Below, in pieces: positions 45,626 through 54,406 of a DNA stretch of 64,000 bases. Made by a program: the position numbers and the translations under genes. The stretch spans positions 1 to 64,000 of the forward strand of contig JANQFX010000088.1 in the NCBI GenBank assembly GCA_028277725.1. The letters are read 5' to 3'. The notes beneath the pieces are model-generated. The model was not told the DNA's origin, did no database searches, and saw only the letters and a program-made list of their open reading frames with translations. The stretch is from Thiohalocapsa sp. (lineage in GTDB: Bacteria > Pseudomonadota > Gammaproteobacteria > Chromatiales > Chromatiaceae). Numbering within the stretch: position 1 is the stretch's first letter; each line of letters starts with the position of its first letter.

Positions 45626-45632
45626 CCAACGT

Positions 45633-45971
45633 ATGAACAGCGAGGGCTTGATCGGACTCTTGGTCCTGCTGATCGCTGGTTGGCTCACCTTGTCGACGCT
45701 ACAGGCCCGCGAGCGGGCGCTGGCCCACGCCAGACGCGCCTGCGAGCGGGTCGGGGTGCAGCTGTTGGATCAAACCGTCGCGCTCCGCGCGACGCGCCTG
45801 TGCTGGACCCACCAGGGCCTGCGACTGAGACGGACCTACGGCTTCGAGTTCAGTGAGGCGGGTGTGGAACGCCGCCTTGGCCGGATCGTGCTGGTCGGGA
45901 TGGTCCTGGAGAGCCTGCGCTTAGAGACCCCGGACCCGACGGCGTCGGAAGACGCGCGACCGCCTATTTGA
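45633..45971 (+). CDS. DUF3301-type small membrane-anchored protein
   Basis: The 112-residue protein has one N-terminal membrane helix (LIGLLVLLIAGWLTLSTL). A basic coil (RERALAHARRACERVGVQLLDQTVAL) and a C-terminal beta-rich part with RRTYGFEFSEAGVERRLGRIVLVG complete it. This matches DUF3301, a family common in gammaproteobacteria. Function is unknown. It starts 7 bp after the AI-2E gene. Its last 8 bp overlap the end of converging sspB. Confidence 0.85.
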   Translation: MNSEGLIGLLVLLIAGWLTLSTLQARERALAHARRACERVGVQLLDQTVALRATRLCWTHQGLRLRRTYGFEFSEAGVERRLGRIVLVGMVLESLRLETPDPTASEDARPPI

Positions 45972-46380
45972 CCACCCGCAGGGCAGGGCGCGAGGGCTTC
46001 TTCGCGTCGTCCTCGGTGTTGCCCGTATCGACGCTGAATCGGTCGTCGGTCTGGGCCGATTCCTCCTCAGGATCATCCTCCGCGAACAGCATGCCGTCCG
46101 CGGTTTCCTTGGACAGCAGGCCGATGACCGCCTGCGGCGACATCTCGACCTCCATGGCCCGACCGCCGAAGCGCGCCGAGAAGCGGATCATGTCGTTGCC
46201 GATGGCGAGTTCCTGTACGGCCATGGGGGAGATGTTGAGGATGATGCGCCCGTCCTCGACGAACTGACCGGGGACCACCGCCGAGGGGTGCTCGGCATCC
46301 ACCCAGAGGTGCGGCGTCATATCGTTGTCCACGATCCACTCGTACACGGCACGCAGCAGATAGGGGCGTTTCGAGGTCAT
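45964..46380 (-). CDS. sspB: ClpXP protease specificity-enhancing factor
   Basis: SspB delivers ssrA-tagged proteins and others to ClpXP. The 138-residue protein has MTSKRPYLLRAVYEWIVDNDMTPHLWVDA, ILNISPMAVQELAIGNDMIRFSARFGG, a flexible acidic linker, and the C-terminal ClpX-binding RPALRVVK. The gene follows sspA by 70 bp, in the usual sspA-sspB order, and converges with the DUF3301 gene, overlapping it by 8 bp. Confidence 0.96.
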   Translation of the reverse strand: MTSKRPYLLRAVYEWIVDNDMTPHLWVDAEHPSAVVPGQFVEDGRIILNISPMAVQELAIGNDMIRFSARFGGRAMEVEMSPQAVIGLLSKETADGMLFAEDDPEEESAQTDDRFSVDTGNTEDDAKKPSRPALRVVK

Positions 46381-46449
46381 GCGCTTCAGCCTCAGTACAC
46401 TGGGGCCGGCACCGGGTGCAACGGATGGGCTGCCGGCAAGGATACGGGA

Positions 46450-47055
46450 TCAAGCGAGATCGGAGACCATCTCGCGCTCGGCATCGGACAAGCTACGCCG
46501 GAACGAGGGCCACTCGAAGATCCGCGCCTGATACTCAGTGACCTGGGCCGCGGACGCAGGCAACTCGACGCCGAGCTTCGGCAGCCGCCACAGCATGGGC
46601 GCAACGCAGCAGTCGACTAGGGAGAATTCATCGCTCATGAAGAACGGATGGGCACCGAAAATGGCCGCGGAGCTGGTCAGGCTATCCCGTAACTCGTCAC
46701 GCGCCGCCTCGGACTCGTCCGCATCGCCATGCACAATGCGGCCCATCAGGCTGTACCAGTCGCGGTCGACGCGATACATGAACAGCCGTGCATTGGCCCG
46801 TGCAACCGGATCCACCGGCAGCAGCGGGGGGTGCGGGAAGCGCTCGTCGAGGTATTCCATGATGATCTGCGACTCGTACAGGCGCAGGTCCCGGTCCACC
46901 AGGGTGGGCACCGTGGCGTAGGGATTGGCCTCGAGCACCTGCTCGGGCAGATCCGTCGCGTCGACGTCCACGACGTCGATGCTGATCTTCTTTTCTGCCA
47001 ACACCATGCGCACGCGGTGGCAGTAGGGACATGTCGGGTCGGAAAAGAGCGTCAT
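46450..47055 (-). CDS. sspA: Stringent starvation protein A
   Basis: SspA is a GST-fold, RNA-polymerase-associated protein. The 201-residue protein starts MTLFSDPTCPYCHRVRMVLAEK, contains VPTLVDRDLRLYESQIIMEYLDERFP of the thioredoxin-like N-domain, and a helical C-domain with MSDEFSLVDCCVAPMLWRL. SspA proteins usually lack glutathione activity and act with sigma-70 RNA polymerase in stress and virulence. Gene order petABC-sspA-sspB is typical of gammaproteobacteria. Confidence 0.95.
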   Translation of the reverse strand: MTLFSDPTCPYCHRVRMVLAEKKISIDVVDVDATDLPEQVLEANPYATVPTLVDRDLRLYESQIIMEYLDERFPHPPLLPVDPVARANARLFMYRVDRDWYSLMGRIVHGDADESEAARDELRDSLTSSAAIFGAHPFFMSDEFSLVDCCVAPMLWRLPKLGVELPASAAQVTEYQARIFEWPSFRRSLSDAEREMVSDLA

Positions 47056-47442
47056 GACACCTTAAACACTCGGCTACTGAACACTGGAACGCACCCCCGA
47101 CGCTTTGCGGGCAGCGGGCCAGCGAGGGGCCAAGACCGGACACGGAGCGCTCCCGCCTCAGCGCCGCTTGGCAACGGCATCGCCAGCATGGCGAAGCGGA
47201 TAGCATACACCCATTCGGCGCATACCGGTTTGAGGCTCCCTAAGGATCGAACTCCGCCCGACGACTGCGCCGGACCGATACCCGGAAATGGAGAACGCCC
47301 GCATCGTATCCGCTGCCTCCTGGCACCGGCCCGATGCGGGCGTGGTGGTCGCTTATCGGCGACGCTTCACCGGCGACTCATCACCGGTGTCCAAGACTCC
47401 ACCCGGCGCCAGTACGGCACCGACCAACGCACGGGCGAGTCA
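47056..47442. other. Intergenic region between petC and sspA
   Basis: No gene was found in this 387-bp stretch on either strand. A small inverted repeat CACCGG/CCGGTG (47368-47389) lies near the end of petC and might aid termination. The sspA promoter should be here. Confidence 0.4.
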
Positions 47443-48183
47443 TCAGTGCACGTCCTTCCAAAACTCCTTTTTCAGATAGTACGCCAGGATGAACATCAAG
47501 CCCAGGAACAGCAGCACGTACAGGCCAAGGCTGCGACGCTCTAGCTGATAGGGCTCGCCGACGTAGGTGAGGAAGTTGGTGATGTCCCGCACCATGTTGT
47601 CGTATTCCTCGACCGTCAGTTCTCCCGGCTCCACCAGTTCCAGCCCGACGACGTGCTGTGGTCCGGTCTCGTGGCCGTGTCCGCCTGCGTAGATCGGCTT
47701 CTGGATGCCCTGCAGGTTGATCAGCGCATGCGGCATGCCGACGTCCGGGAAGATGCTGTTGTTTACCCCGTACGGACGACTGTCATCCACGTAGTAGGAC
47801 TTGAGATAGCTGTAGACCCAGTCCGGCTCGCGCCATCGGGTGACCAGGCTCAGGTCCGGAATCGCTGTACCAAACCACTGCTCGCCGTCTTCCTCGCGCA
47901 GTGCGTTGGTCATGAGATCGCCCGGCTTCGCGTCGCCGAAGATGAGGTTCTCCTGCAGCTCGTCTTCTGGGATGCCGAGGTCCGCGGCCATGCGGTTGTA
48001 GCGCATGTATTGAAGAGAGTGGCAGCCCATACAGTAGTGGGTGAAGTACTTGGCTCCGCGCTGCAGCGACGCCTTGTCCTTCAAATCGATATTGGCGGGC
48101 TCCAGCGCCGGACCGTGGCCACCGGCGGCACCGGCGGTGAACGGCAGCAGGATTAGGGCGCCTGCGATCAGAAACTTCTTCAT
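47443..48183 (-). CDS. petC: Cytochrome c1 of the bc1 complex
   Basis: The 246-residue protein has a signal peptide (MKKFLIAGALILLPFTAGA), the heme-binding C51-M-G-C54-H55, a distal Met in FPDVGMPHAL, and a C-terminal membrane anchor (LGLYVLLFLGLMFILAYYLKKEFW). It passes electrons from the Rieske protein to soluble cytochrome c in the periplasm. ATG 48183 overlaps the petB stop as ATGA, so the subunits are co-translated. Confidence 0.96.
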   Translation of the reverse strand: MKKFLIAGALILLPFTAGAAGGHGPALEPANIDLKDKASLQRGAKYFTHYCMGCHSLQYMRYNRMAADLGIPEDELQENLIFGDAKPGDLMTNALREEDGEQWFGTAIPDLSLVTRWREPDWVYSYLKSYYVDDSRPYGVNNSIFPDVGMPHALINLQGIQKPIYAGGHGHETGPQHVVGLELVEPGELTVEEYDNMVRDITNFLTYVGEPYQLERRSLGLYVLLFLGLMFILAYYLKKEFWKDVH

Positions 48184-49451
48184 GCGGTCACCCTCTCCGG
48201 CACGGGCTTGGTCTTCTCGAGTTTGGTGTAGATCGGCATCAGTAAGAAGAAGGCGAAGTACACGACGGTGAAGATCTGCGACAGCAGCGTGTAGAGGTCC
48301 GACGCCGGCTGCAGGCCCAGGTAGGCCAGCACCACGAAGGACACGACGAACGACGCCAGGAAGAAGCGCGATAGGTTGCCCTTGTAGCGCATCGAGCGCA
48401 CGGGGCTCCGATCCAGCCACGGCAGCAAAAACATGATCAGGATGGCGCCGAACATGACCACGACGCCGGGGAACTGCGAACCGGCGATGGGCGGCACCGC
48501 GCGAAGCATCGCGTAGTACGGCGTGAAGTACCAGACAGGTGCGATGTGCTCCGGCGTCTTCAGCGGGTCAGCCGGCTGGAAGTTGGGCGCTTCCAGGAAC
48601 AACCCGCCCATTTCCGGCGCGTAGAACATGACCAGGGAGAAGATCGCGGCAAATACAACCAGCCCCATCACGTCCTTGACCGTGTAATAGGGATGGAACG
48701 GGATACCGTCGGCGGGTGCCGTCGCACTCCACTTGTTGCCTTTCGGACCCTTCTTGATTTCGATACCGTCCGGGTTGGTCGAACCGACGGTGTGCAGCGC
48801 GACGATGTGCAGAAACACCAACGCAGCGATAACGAACGGCAGCAAGAAGTGGAACGCGAAAAAGCGGTTCAGGGTCGTGTCGGAGATGACGTAGTCACCA
48901 CGGACCCAGGTGGACAAGCCCTCGCCGACGCCGGGTACGGCTGCGAAGAGGTTGACGATGACCTGCGCACCCCAGTAGGACATCTGTCCCCAGGGCAACA
49001 GGTAGCCGAAGAAGGCGGTGGCCATCATCGCCAGGTAGATGATCACGCCGATGATCCATAGAAGCTCGCGCGGGTTCTTGTAGGAGCCCCACATCAGGCC
49101 GCGGAACATGTGCAGATAGACCAGGATGAAGAAGAACGACGCCCCGGTGGAGTGCATGTAGCGGATCAGCCAGCCCCAGTTGACGTCGCGCATGATGTAC
49201 TCGACCGACGCGAAGGCCTCGGCCGCGGAAGGCTTGTAGGACATCGCCAGCCAGAGACCGGTAACGATCTGCAGAACTAGGACGACCAGCGCCAGAGAGC
49301 CGAAGAAGGACCAGAAGCCCATGTTCTTCGGTGCGTAGTACTGGGCGAGGTGGTCGTTCCAGACCGACATCACCGGGAAGCGCTTATCCAGCCAGCCGAC
49401 AAGACCTCCTGGGGCCGGCGCGGCAGCAGATGCTGTGGTATCAGAACTCAT
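48180..49451 (-). CDS. petB: Cytochrome b of the bc1 complex
   Basis: The 423-residue polytopic protein has the full set of cytochrome b motifs: WGWLIRYMHSTGASFFFILVYLHMFRGL with heme His residues, GYLLPWGQMSYWGAQVIVNLF, FHFLLPFVIAALVFLHIVALH with the second pair, and PADPLKTPEHIAPVWYFTPYYAML (PEWY-type region here reads PVWYF). It houses the quinol oxidation and reduction sites. It lies between petA and petC with overlapping stops and starts. Confidence 0.97.
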   Translation of the reverse strand: MSSDTTASAAAPAPGGLVGWLDKRFPVMSVWNDHLAQYYAPKNMGFWSFFGSLALVVLVLQIVTGLWLAMSYKPSAAEAFASVEYIMRDVNWGWLIRYMHSTGASFFFILVYLHMFRGLMWGSYKNPRELLWIIGVIIYLAMMATAFFGYLLPWGQMSYWGAQVIVNLFAAVPGVGEGLSTWVRGDYVISDTTLNRFFAFHFLLPFVIAALVFLHIVALHTVGSTNPDGIEIKKGPKGNKWSATAPADGIPFHPYYTVKDVMGLVVFAAIFSLVMFYAPEMGGLFLEAPNFQPADPLKTPEHIAPVWYFTPYYAMLRAVPPIAGSQFPGVVVMFGAILIMFLLPWLDRSPVRSMRYKGNLSRFFLASFVVSFVVLAYLGLQPASDLYTLLSQIFTVVYFAFFLLMPIYTKLEKTKPVPERVTA

Positions 49452-50044
49452 CAGGCCACTCCATCATCTTCGCCGACGAGAATGGTATTCTCGTCAAGAT
49501 ATTTGTGTTTCGGTATCACCAAGTTGGTCGGTGCGGGCACACCCTTGAAGACACGACCGGCCAAATCGAACTTGGAGCCATGGCAGGGGCAGAACCAGCC
49601 GCCCTTCCAATCGGCGCCCATGTCGTCCGGCGCGAACTCGGGCCGGTAGGTCGGCGAGCAGCCCAGGTGCGTGCAGATGCCGATGGCCACGAAGTACTGC
49701 GGCTTGATCGAGCGCGTCGGGTTGGCGCAATACTCGGGCTGCTGCGGCACTGTCGAACCCGGATCCGTCAACTTGGGATCGTTCTGCGGCAGCGCATCGA
49801 GCATCTCCGGCGTCCGGTTGACGACCCAGATCGGCTGCCCGCGGTATTTGACGAGCAACAGCGCGCCTGGTTCCAGCTTGCTGACGTCGGCTTTCACCGG
49901 GGCGCCGGCGGCTCGGGCCTTGGCGCTCGGATTCATGGAGGAGATAAAGGGCACGGCGATGAAGCCTGCGCCAACCGCGCCCAACGCGCTGGTTGCCGCG
50001 ATGAGCGTGCGCCTGCGCTTTTGATCCACACCTTGTGCGTTCAT
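49451..50044 (-). CDS. petA: Rieske iron-sulfur protein of the bc1 complex
   Basis: The 197-residue protein has a Tat-type N-terminus (KRRRTLIAATSALGAVGAGFIAVPF) that also anchors it. The [2Fe-2S] ligands are C124-T-H126-L-G-C129 and C152-P-C154-H155. The protein takes one electron from quinol at cytochrome b and moves to reduce cytochrome c1. It is the first gene of petABC; a possible promoter lies at 50195-50166. Confidence 0.97.
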   Translation of the reverse strand: MNAQGVDQKRRRTLIAATSALGAVGAGFIAVPFISSMNPSAKARAAGAPVKADVSKLEPGALLLVKYRGQPIWVVNRTPEMLDALPQNDPKLTDPGSTVPQQPEYCANPTRSIKPQYFVAIGICTHLGCSPTYRPEFAPDDMGADWKGGWFCPCHGSKFDLAGRVFKGVPAPTNLVIPKHKYLDENTILVGEDDGVA

Positions 50045-50165
50045 TTGTCTGGTCGACCCCGGCTAGGCCCGACGTGCGTTGTTCCCGGACAAAACCCCGG
50101 TCTGCCGGCACATCAGGCGGCAAAAAAACTCAGAATATTGGGAAGCTCTTCTCGACGGATCGCCC

Positions 50166-50195
50166 ATTGTCGTTGAACGATCCTCATCGGGTCAA
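50166..50195 (-). promoter_or_regulatory. Candidate promoter of the petABC operon
   Basis: Read on the minus strand, TTGACC (50195-50190) and GACAAT (50171-50166) are separated by 18 bp. They lie about 120 bp before the petA start in an AT-richer stretch of the 317-bp gap. The match is fair, not strong; no other feature was found in the gap. Confidence 0.3.
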
Positions 50196-50361
50196 GGATG
50201 CCACGCATTCGATGCGGTTTTCGCAACAGACGCACGAGCAACCAAAGCCCCTCCGAAAGAGACTCCCAGTAAAGAGAAAAGTGCACCATCGGACGACGAC
50301 AAAGCGCAATACCCTTGAAAAAATCGGGACTTAAAGGCAGGCCTTCGCGCCCGCCGCGATC

Positions 50362-51114
50362 CTACGCCGGGTTGTCGAGGTCGATGAACCGGTGCTCGAT
50401 GCCGAAGTGCTCCGCCAGGTGGGCACCCAGGGCCTGGACGCCGTAGCGTTCGGTGGCGTGGTGTCCCGCGGCGATGTAGTCGATGCCCAGCTCCCGTGCC
50501 TCGTGCACGGTCTGTTCCGAGACCTCGCCGCTCAGGTAGAGGTCGGCACCAAGCTCGGCGGCGCGGCCGATGTAGCGCTGCGCACCGCCTGTGCACCATG
50601 CGATGTGTTGTACCCGTCCCCCATGCACACCAGGCACATGCAGCGGCGCTCGGCCGAGCCGCTTGGCCACCAGGGCGGCGAACTCGGTGCCCGCGCGAGG
50701 CGCGGCCAGCCTGCCGAGCCAGATCAAGCCTTCGGCATCCGCGGGCGCGGGGTGCTCGATACCGAGCACCCGTGCCAGTTGGCGGTTGTTACCCAATTCC
50801 GGGTGTTTGTCGAGCGGGAGGTGATACGCGAGCAGGGCGAGGCCGTTGCCGAGCACAGCCCGCACGCGCCGTCCGTGCATGCCCACGAGCCGCGGATCAT
50901 CACCCTTCCAGAACCAGCCGTGGTGGACCAGCAGCGCGTCCGCGTGCTCGGCGATGGCCGCGTCGATGAGGGCCCCACTTGCGGTGACGCCGGTGACGAG
51001 CCGCAATATCGGCCTGGTCCCTACGGCCTGCAAGCCATTGGGGCAGTAGTCGTCGATGATGGCGGCCGCGAGGAATTCGTCACAGTATGCCGCGAGCTCG
51101 GCGGAATCGATCAT
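50362..51114 (-). CDS. Nif3-like dinuclear metal centre protein (YbgI family)
   Basis: The 250-residue protein has the family motifs: DYCPNGLQAVGT near the start, ALLVHHGWFWKGD with metal-binding His, AYHLPLDKHPELGNN, a central WCTGGAQRYIGRA, and C-terminal AAGHHATERYGVQAL with further metal His and Glu. It forms toroidal hexamers with two metals per subunit. It is probably a GTP cyclohydrolase-like or general hydrolase; the role is not settled. ATG 51114 is the start. It is divergent from the DegS-like gene, a frequent gammaproteobacterial neighbourhood. Confidence 0.93.
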   Translation of the reverse strand: MIDSAELAAYCDEFLAAAIIDDYCPNGLQAVGTRPILRLVTGVTASGALIDAAIAEHADALLVHHGWFWKGDDPRLVGMHGRRVRAVLGNGLALLAYHLPLDKHPELGNNRQLARVLGIEHPAPADAEGLIWLGRLAAPRAGTEFAALVAKRLGRAPLHVPGVHGGRVQHIAWCTGGAQRYIGRAAELGADLYLSGEVSEQTVHEARELGIDYIAAGHHATERYGVQALGAHLAEHFGIEHRFIDLDNPA

Positions 51115-51201
51115 GTTGACTGGAGTTAGCGTTTGTTTGCAGTGACTTTGCAGGCGCGTCCCGCGCATGCGCACAACCTGCCGAAATGCTAGCTTAGCCT
51201 C

Positions 51202-52383
51202 ATGTCCCGCCCGCTCACAATGTTGATGACCGGAGGCCTCGGCTTCGCCGCCGGGGCCGCGGCGGTGGTGTTCGTCCTGAGTCTGAGCGAGCCCGCCGCG
51301 GGGCCGACGAGCCGCTCTGCCCCGACCCCGGCCCAGCCGGCCTCCTTCGCCGACGCCGTCGAGCGCGCGGCGCCCTCGGTGCTGCGTATCTTCGGACGCC
51401 GCACCGCGGCTGAAGCCGTTCCTGCACCACCCGCCCCGTCCGCCTTCAACAGGGCGCCGCCCGTCAAGGCGCCACCCGGCCTGGACCGAGGCTCAGCGGT
51501 GGTCGTGTCGGCAGACGGACTACTGGTCACCAGCGCCCACCTCGTCGCCGCAGCAGACGCCATCGGCGTGGAAGTGCCGGAGCAAGGCATTGTCGATGCC
51601 GCTTTGGTCGGAATCGACCCCGCGACCGATCTCGCGGTCCTGCGCCTCGACGCGCCCCGCCCGCCTGCCATCGACATCGGCCATCCGAATCGGCTGCGTG
51701 TCGGCGACGTGGTGCTCGCCATCGGCAACCCCTTCGGCCTGGAGCGGACCGTGAGCCTCGGCATCGTCAGCGCCCTGGGCCGCACGCGGCTGGGGCTCAC
51801 CGACATCGAGGACTTCATCCAGACCGATGCAGCCATCAATCCAGGCAATTCCGGGGGTGCCTTGATCGACGCCACGGGTCGGTTGGTCGGCATCAACACG
51901 GCCATCATGTCCGACAGCGGCTACTCGGAGGGCGTCGCCTTCGTCGTGCCGGCGGATCGTGTCATGCGGGTGGTCGAGGCCATCGCCCGCGAGGGCCATG
52001 TCGCCCGCGGCTGGATCGGCATCGGTGCCCGCACATTGGACGCCGAGCTCGCCCGGCGCTTCGGCGTGCGGGCGCCCGCGGGGGCATTCGTCACACGGGT
52101 GATCCAGGACAGCCCAGCCGCGGCCGCGGACATCCGCGCCGGCGACGTCATCGTCAAGGCGGACGAACACCCGATCGCCTCATCACCGACGCTGCGCGAG
52201 GCCATCATCGCCGCCGGCTCCGGCAGGGAGATCCCGCTGGAACTCTGGCGCGGGAGCGAACGGCTATCGACCCGCGTGAGGACAAGCCTGAGGCCGGCCA
52301 CCACGTCCTTCGCAACCGATGCAGCATTCACCGACGACTGCGCGTCCGATCCCATGCACCGCCCCGGGAAGGACGGCTGCTGA
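51202..52383 (+). CDS. DegS/AlgW-type periplasmic serine protease with PDZ domain
   Basis: The 393-residue protein has a membrane anchor (about 7-28) and a trypsin-like domain with triad H113 (TSAHLV), D143 (TDLAVL) and S217 (GNSGGAL). One PDZ domain (about 270-360) follows, with ARGWIGIG and IQDSPAAAADIRAGDVI. One PDZ domain is the DegS/AlgW layout. Such proteases cut anti-sigma factor RseA/MucA when misfolded porins bind the PDZ domain. An insert of about 30 Pro/Ala-rich residues precedes the protease core. TSAH differs slightly from the usual TNxHV. No rseA gene is in the window. Confidence 0.9.
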   Translation: MSRPLTMLMTGGLGFAAGAAAVVFVLSLSEPAAGPTSRSAPTPAQPASFADAVERAAPSVLRIFGRRTAAEAVPAPPAPSAFNRAPPVKAPPGLDRGSAVVVSADGLLVTSAHLVAAADAIGVEVPEQGIVDAALVGIDPATDLAVLRLDAPRPPAIDIGHPNRLRVGDVVLAIGNPFGLERTVSLGIVSALGRTRLGLTDIEDFIQTDAAINPGNSGGALIDATGRLVGINTAIMSDSGYSEGVAFVVPADRVMRVVEAIAREGHVARGWIGIGARTLDAELARRFGVRAPAGAFVTRVIQDSPAAAADIRAGDVIVKADEHPIASSPTLREAIIAAGSGREIPLELWRGSERLSTRVRTSLRPATTSFATDAAFTDDCASDPMHRPGKDGC

Positions 52384-52409
52384 GCAAGGCGCGCAGACGA
52401 CCTAGAACC

Positions 52410-54329
52410 TCATGCCCCATCGCGGCCGGGGTACAGCGGCGGCAGCGGCAGATCGCCACCCGCGTCCCGGTCCCGCCTGCCGGCCAGGTCAGCCAGCGCC
52501 GCCGGCACGACATCGGCCAATGCCGCGCCGGTCCAGTGGTCTGCCGAGGGGCCGTACAACGCGGCATCCAACGCACGAACCAAACGGGCGGCACTCAGGG
52601 CACGCGCCCCCCCCAGCGTCTCCAGTCGCGCCGCGATCTCGCCCAGACTGCTCGGCGGCGCATCCGGCCAGCCGCCGCGAGCGACGACCAGCAGTTCCCG
52701 CGCACAGGCCGGGGCATCATTGTTCGCTGCGGCGGTGCGCAACCCGGCGTACGGGTCGCCCCCGAGGCCAGGCCTGCGTTCGGTTTCCAACCCGGGCGTC
52801 ACGGTGGCCGCAGCCGCTCGTCGACCTCGCATGCGGGCGAAGACATCGGCAATCGGGATCAACAGACCAGCGAAGCGATCAGCCCACGCACGTCGCCGGC
52901 TCCAGAGCAACCACAGCAAGGCCAGCACGATCAGCACCGGCAGCAGGAACAGGGGGCGCCGCGGCTCACCGGCGCGAGGCGCGGGACTACCTTGCGCATC
53001 CGACGGCTCGGAAGCATCGCCGGCCTCCGCGGTGGCCGGATCGAGGCGCGCCGCAGAGACGTCGGGAGCAACCTCGCCTGACGAAGGGCGCACCGCTCCG
53101 GTAGCATCGAAGACACGTGCCGGCACCACCGCGACCCGTTCCTCACCGGCGTTCAGATCCCACCAGGCCAGCCGGACCTCGGGGAATCGCAGCTCACCAC
53201 CCCGCGCGGGCATCAGGGTGAAGGCTTGCCGACTGACACCGAACAGCGATTTGCCGTCGGTGCGGGTCTCCGCCTCCGCCGGATCACCGTAGGCCCGCAC
53301 GCCATCCGGCGCGGGCATGTCGAGCTGTGGCAGCTGAGACCCCGACAGGCCGGCGGCGGTGATGGTCAGCTCCCTCACGACCGGCTCGCCATTCACGAAG
53401 TTGGGTGGGTCCTGCGCCCAGGAATCGTCGATGGTCAGGGCCCGCGCCGGCAACCAATGGCGTGCGGCGAATCCGTCCGGAACGGGCAGCACATCCAGCG
53501 TCACCGCCTCGGTCCGCGCGCGCACCGGCTCGCCGCGACCGAAAACCCCGGACGAGAATCGGTCGAACACCGGATCGCGAAAGATGTCCGGCAGGCCGGC
53601 ACGGCCGACACCACCACGACCAGCGGTCCGCAGCTCGCCGGTGAAGCGGATGGGCGGGATGCGCAGCTCACCGCTGCGCTCCGGGCTGAGGCTGAAGCGA
53701 CGCTCGATGACCTGGTATTCGCGGCCCTCGCGCTCGGTCTGATACTGCACGTCGTCGCCGAGTCGCTCCACCACGGCGCCCTCCGCCCGAGGCTCGCTGA
53801 TCTCCCCCGTGCGCAAGGGCAGAGCGCTGAACAACCGCACCGCCACAGGCAGTTGCTGCTGCACGTAGACCGGCTCACCCTCGCCACCCACCTCGATTTC
53901 CAGGAATACGTCGTCTCCGACTGCGCCGATGGCCCCCTGCGGCGCATCGGACACCTCGAGCCGCAGCGGCGCAGTCTGCTCGTCGCCGACCGGGATCGGC
54001 GGCACCTCGATGACCCCGCTGCGCTTGGGCGCGAGCACGATCTGCCAGCTGCGGGTCGCGCTCTGGCGGCCGTTGATGATCTGGATCTGGCTGCTCGCGG
54101 CGGTGCCGCGCACTTCGAAGTCGGTCGCCAGGACGCCGAGGTCCGGACCTTCGCCGACCATGCGGTCCGACTCGATCACCAACTGGACCGTCTCGCCCTC
54201 ATGGACCTCGTCCCGATCGAATCGGGCACTCACATCGGCCAGCGCGGCACCAACCCAGCATGCGCAGCCGACCGCCATAAGCGAAAGAAACGCCCCGCGC
54301 CGATCTCTCCGCAAGCGACGCGGACCCAT
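52410..54329 (-). CDS. BatD-family protein
   Basis: The 639-residue protein has a signal peptide (RRDRRGAFLSLMAVGCACWVGAALA), then a chain of beta-sandwich domains (VSARFDRDEVHEGETVQLVIESD…, VIERRFSLSPERSGELRIPPIRF) typical of BatD. A membrane segment (RPLFLLPVLIVLALLWLLW) precedes a cytosolic helical tail. It is the last gene of the MoxR/Bat operon. ATG 54329 is best supported by the signal peptide; an ATG at 54413 would overlap the BatB stop. BatD is thought to work with the vWA proteins in stress or aerotolerance. Confidence 0.87.
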   Translation of the reverse strand: MGPRRLRRDRRGAFLSLMAVGCACWVGAALADVSARFDRDEVHEGETVQLVIESDRMVGEGPDLGVLATDFEVRGTAASSQIQIINGRQSATRSWQIVLAPKRSGVIEVPPIPVGDEQTAPLRLEVSDAPQGAIGAVGDDVFLEIEVGGEGEPVYVQQQLPVAVRLFSALPLRTGEISEPRAEGAVVERLGDDVQYQTEREGREYQVIERRFSLSPERSGELRIPPIRFTGELRTAGRGGVGRAGLPDIFRDPVFDRFSSGVFGRGEPVRARTEAVTLDVLPVPDGFAARHWLPARALTIDDSWAQDPPNFVNGEPVVRELTITAAGLSGSQLPQLDMPAPDGVRAYGDPAEAETRTDGKSLFGVSRQAFTLMPARGGELRFPEVRLAWWDLNAGEERVAVVPARVFDATGAVRPSSGEVAPDVSAARLDPATAEAGDASEPSDAQGSPAPRAGEPRRPLFLLPVLIVLALLWLLWSRRRAWADRFAGLLIPIADVFARMRGRRAAAATVTPGLETERRPGLGGDPYAGLRTAAANNDAPACARELLVVARGGWPDAPPSSLGEIAARLETLGGARALSAARLVRALDAALYGPSADHWTGAALADVVPAALADLAGRRDRDAGGDLPLPPLYPGRDGA

Positions 54330-54406
54330 TTCTGGGCCTCCCGAGGTCTCTGCATCGAAGCGTCCGACCGCAGTCGACGCCAGGATCGGTTTCGGGTCGA
54401 GCTGCC

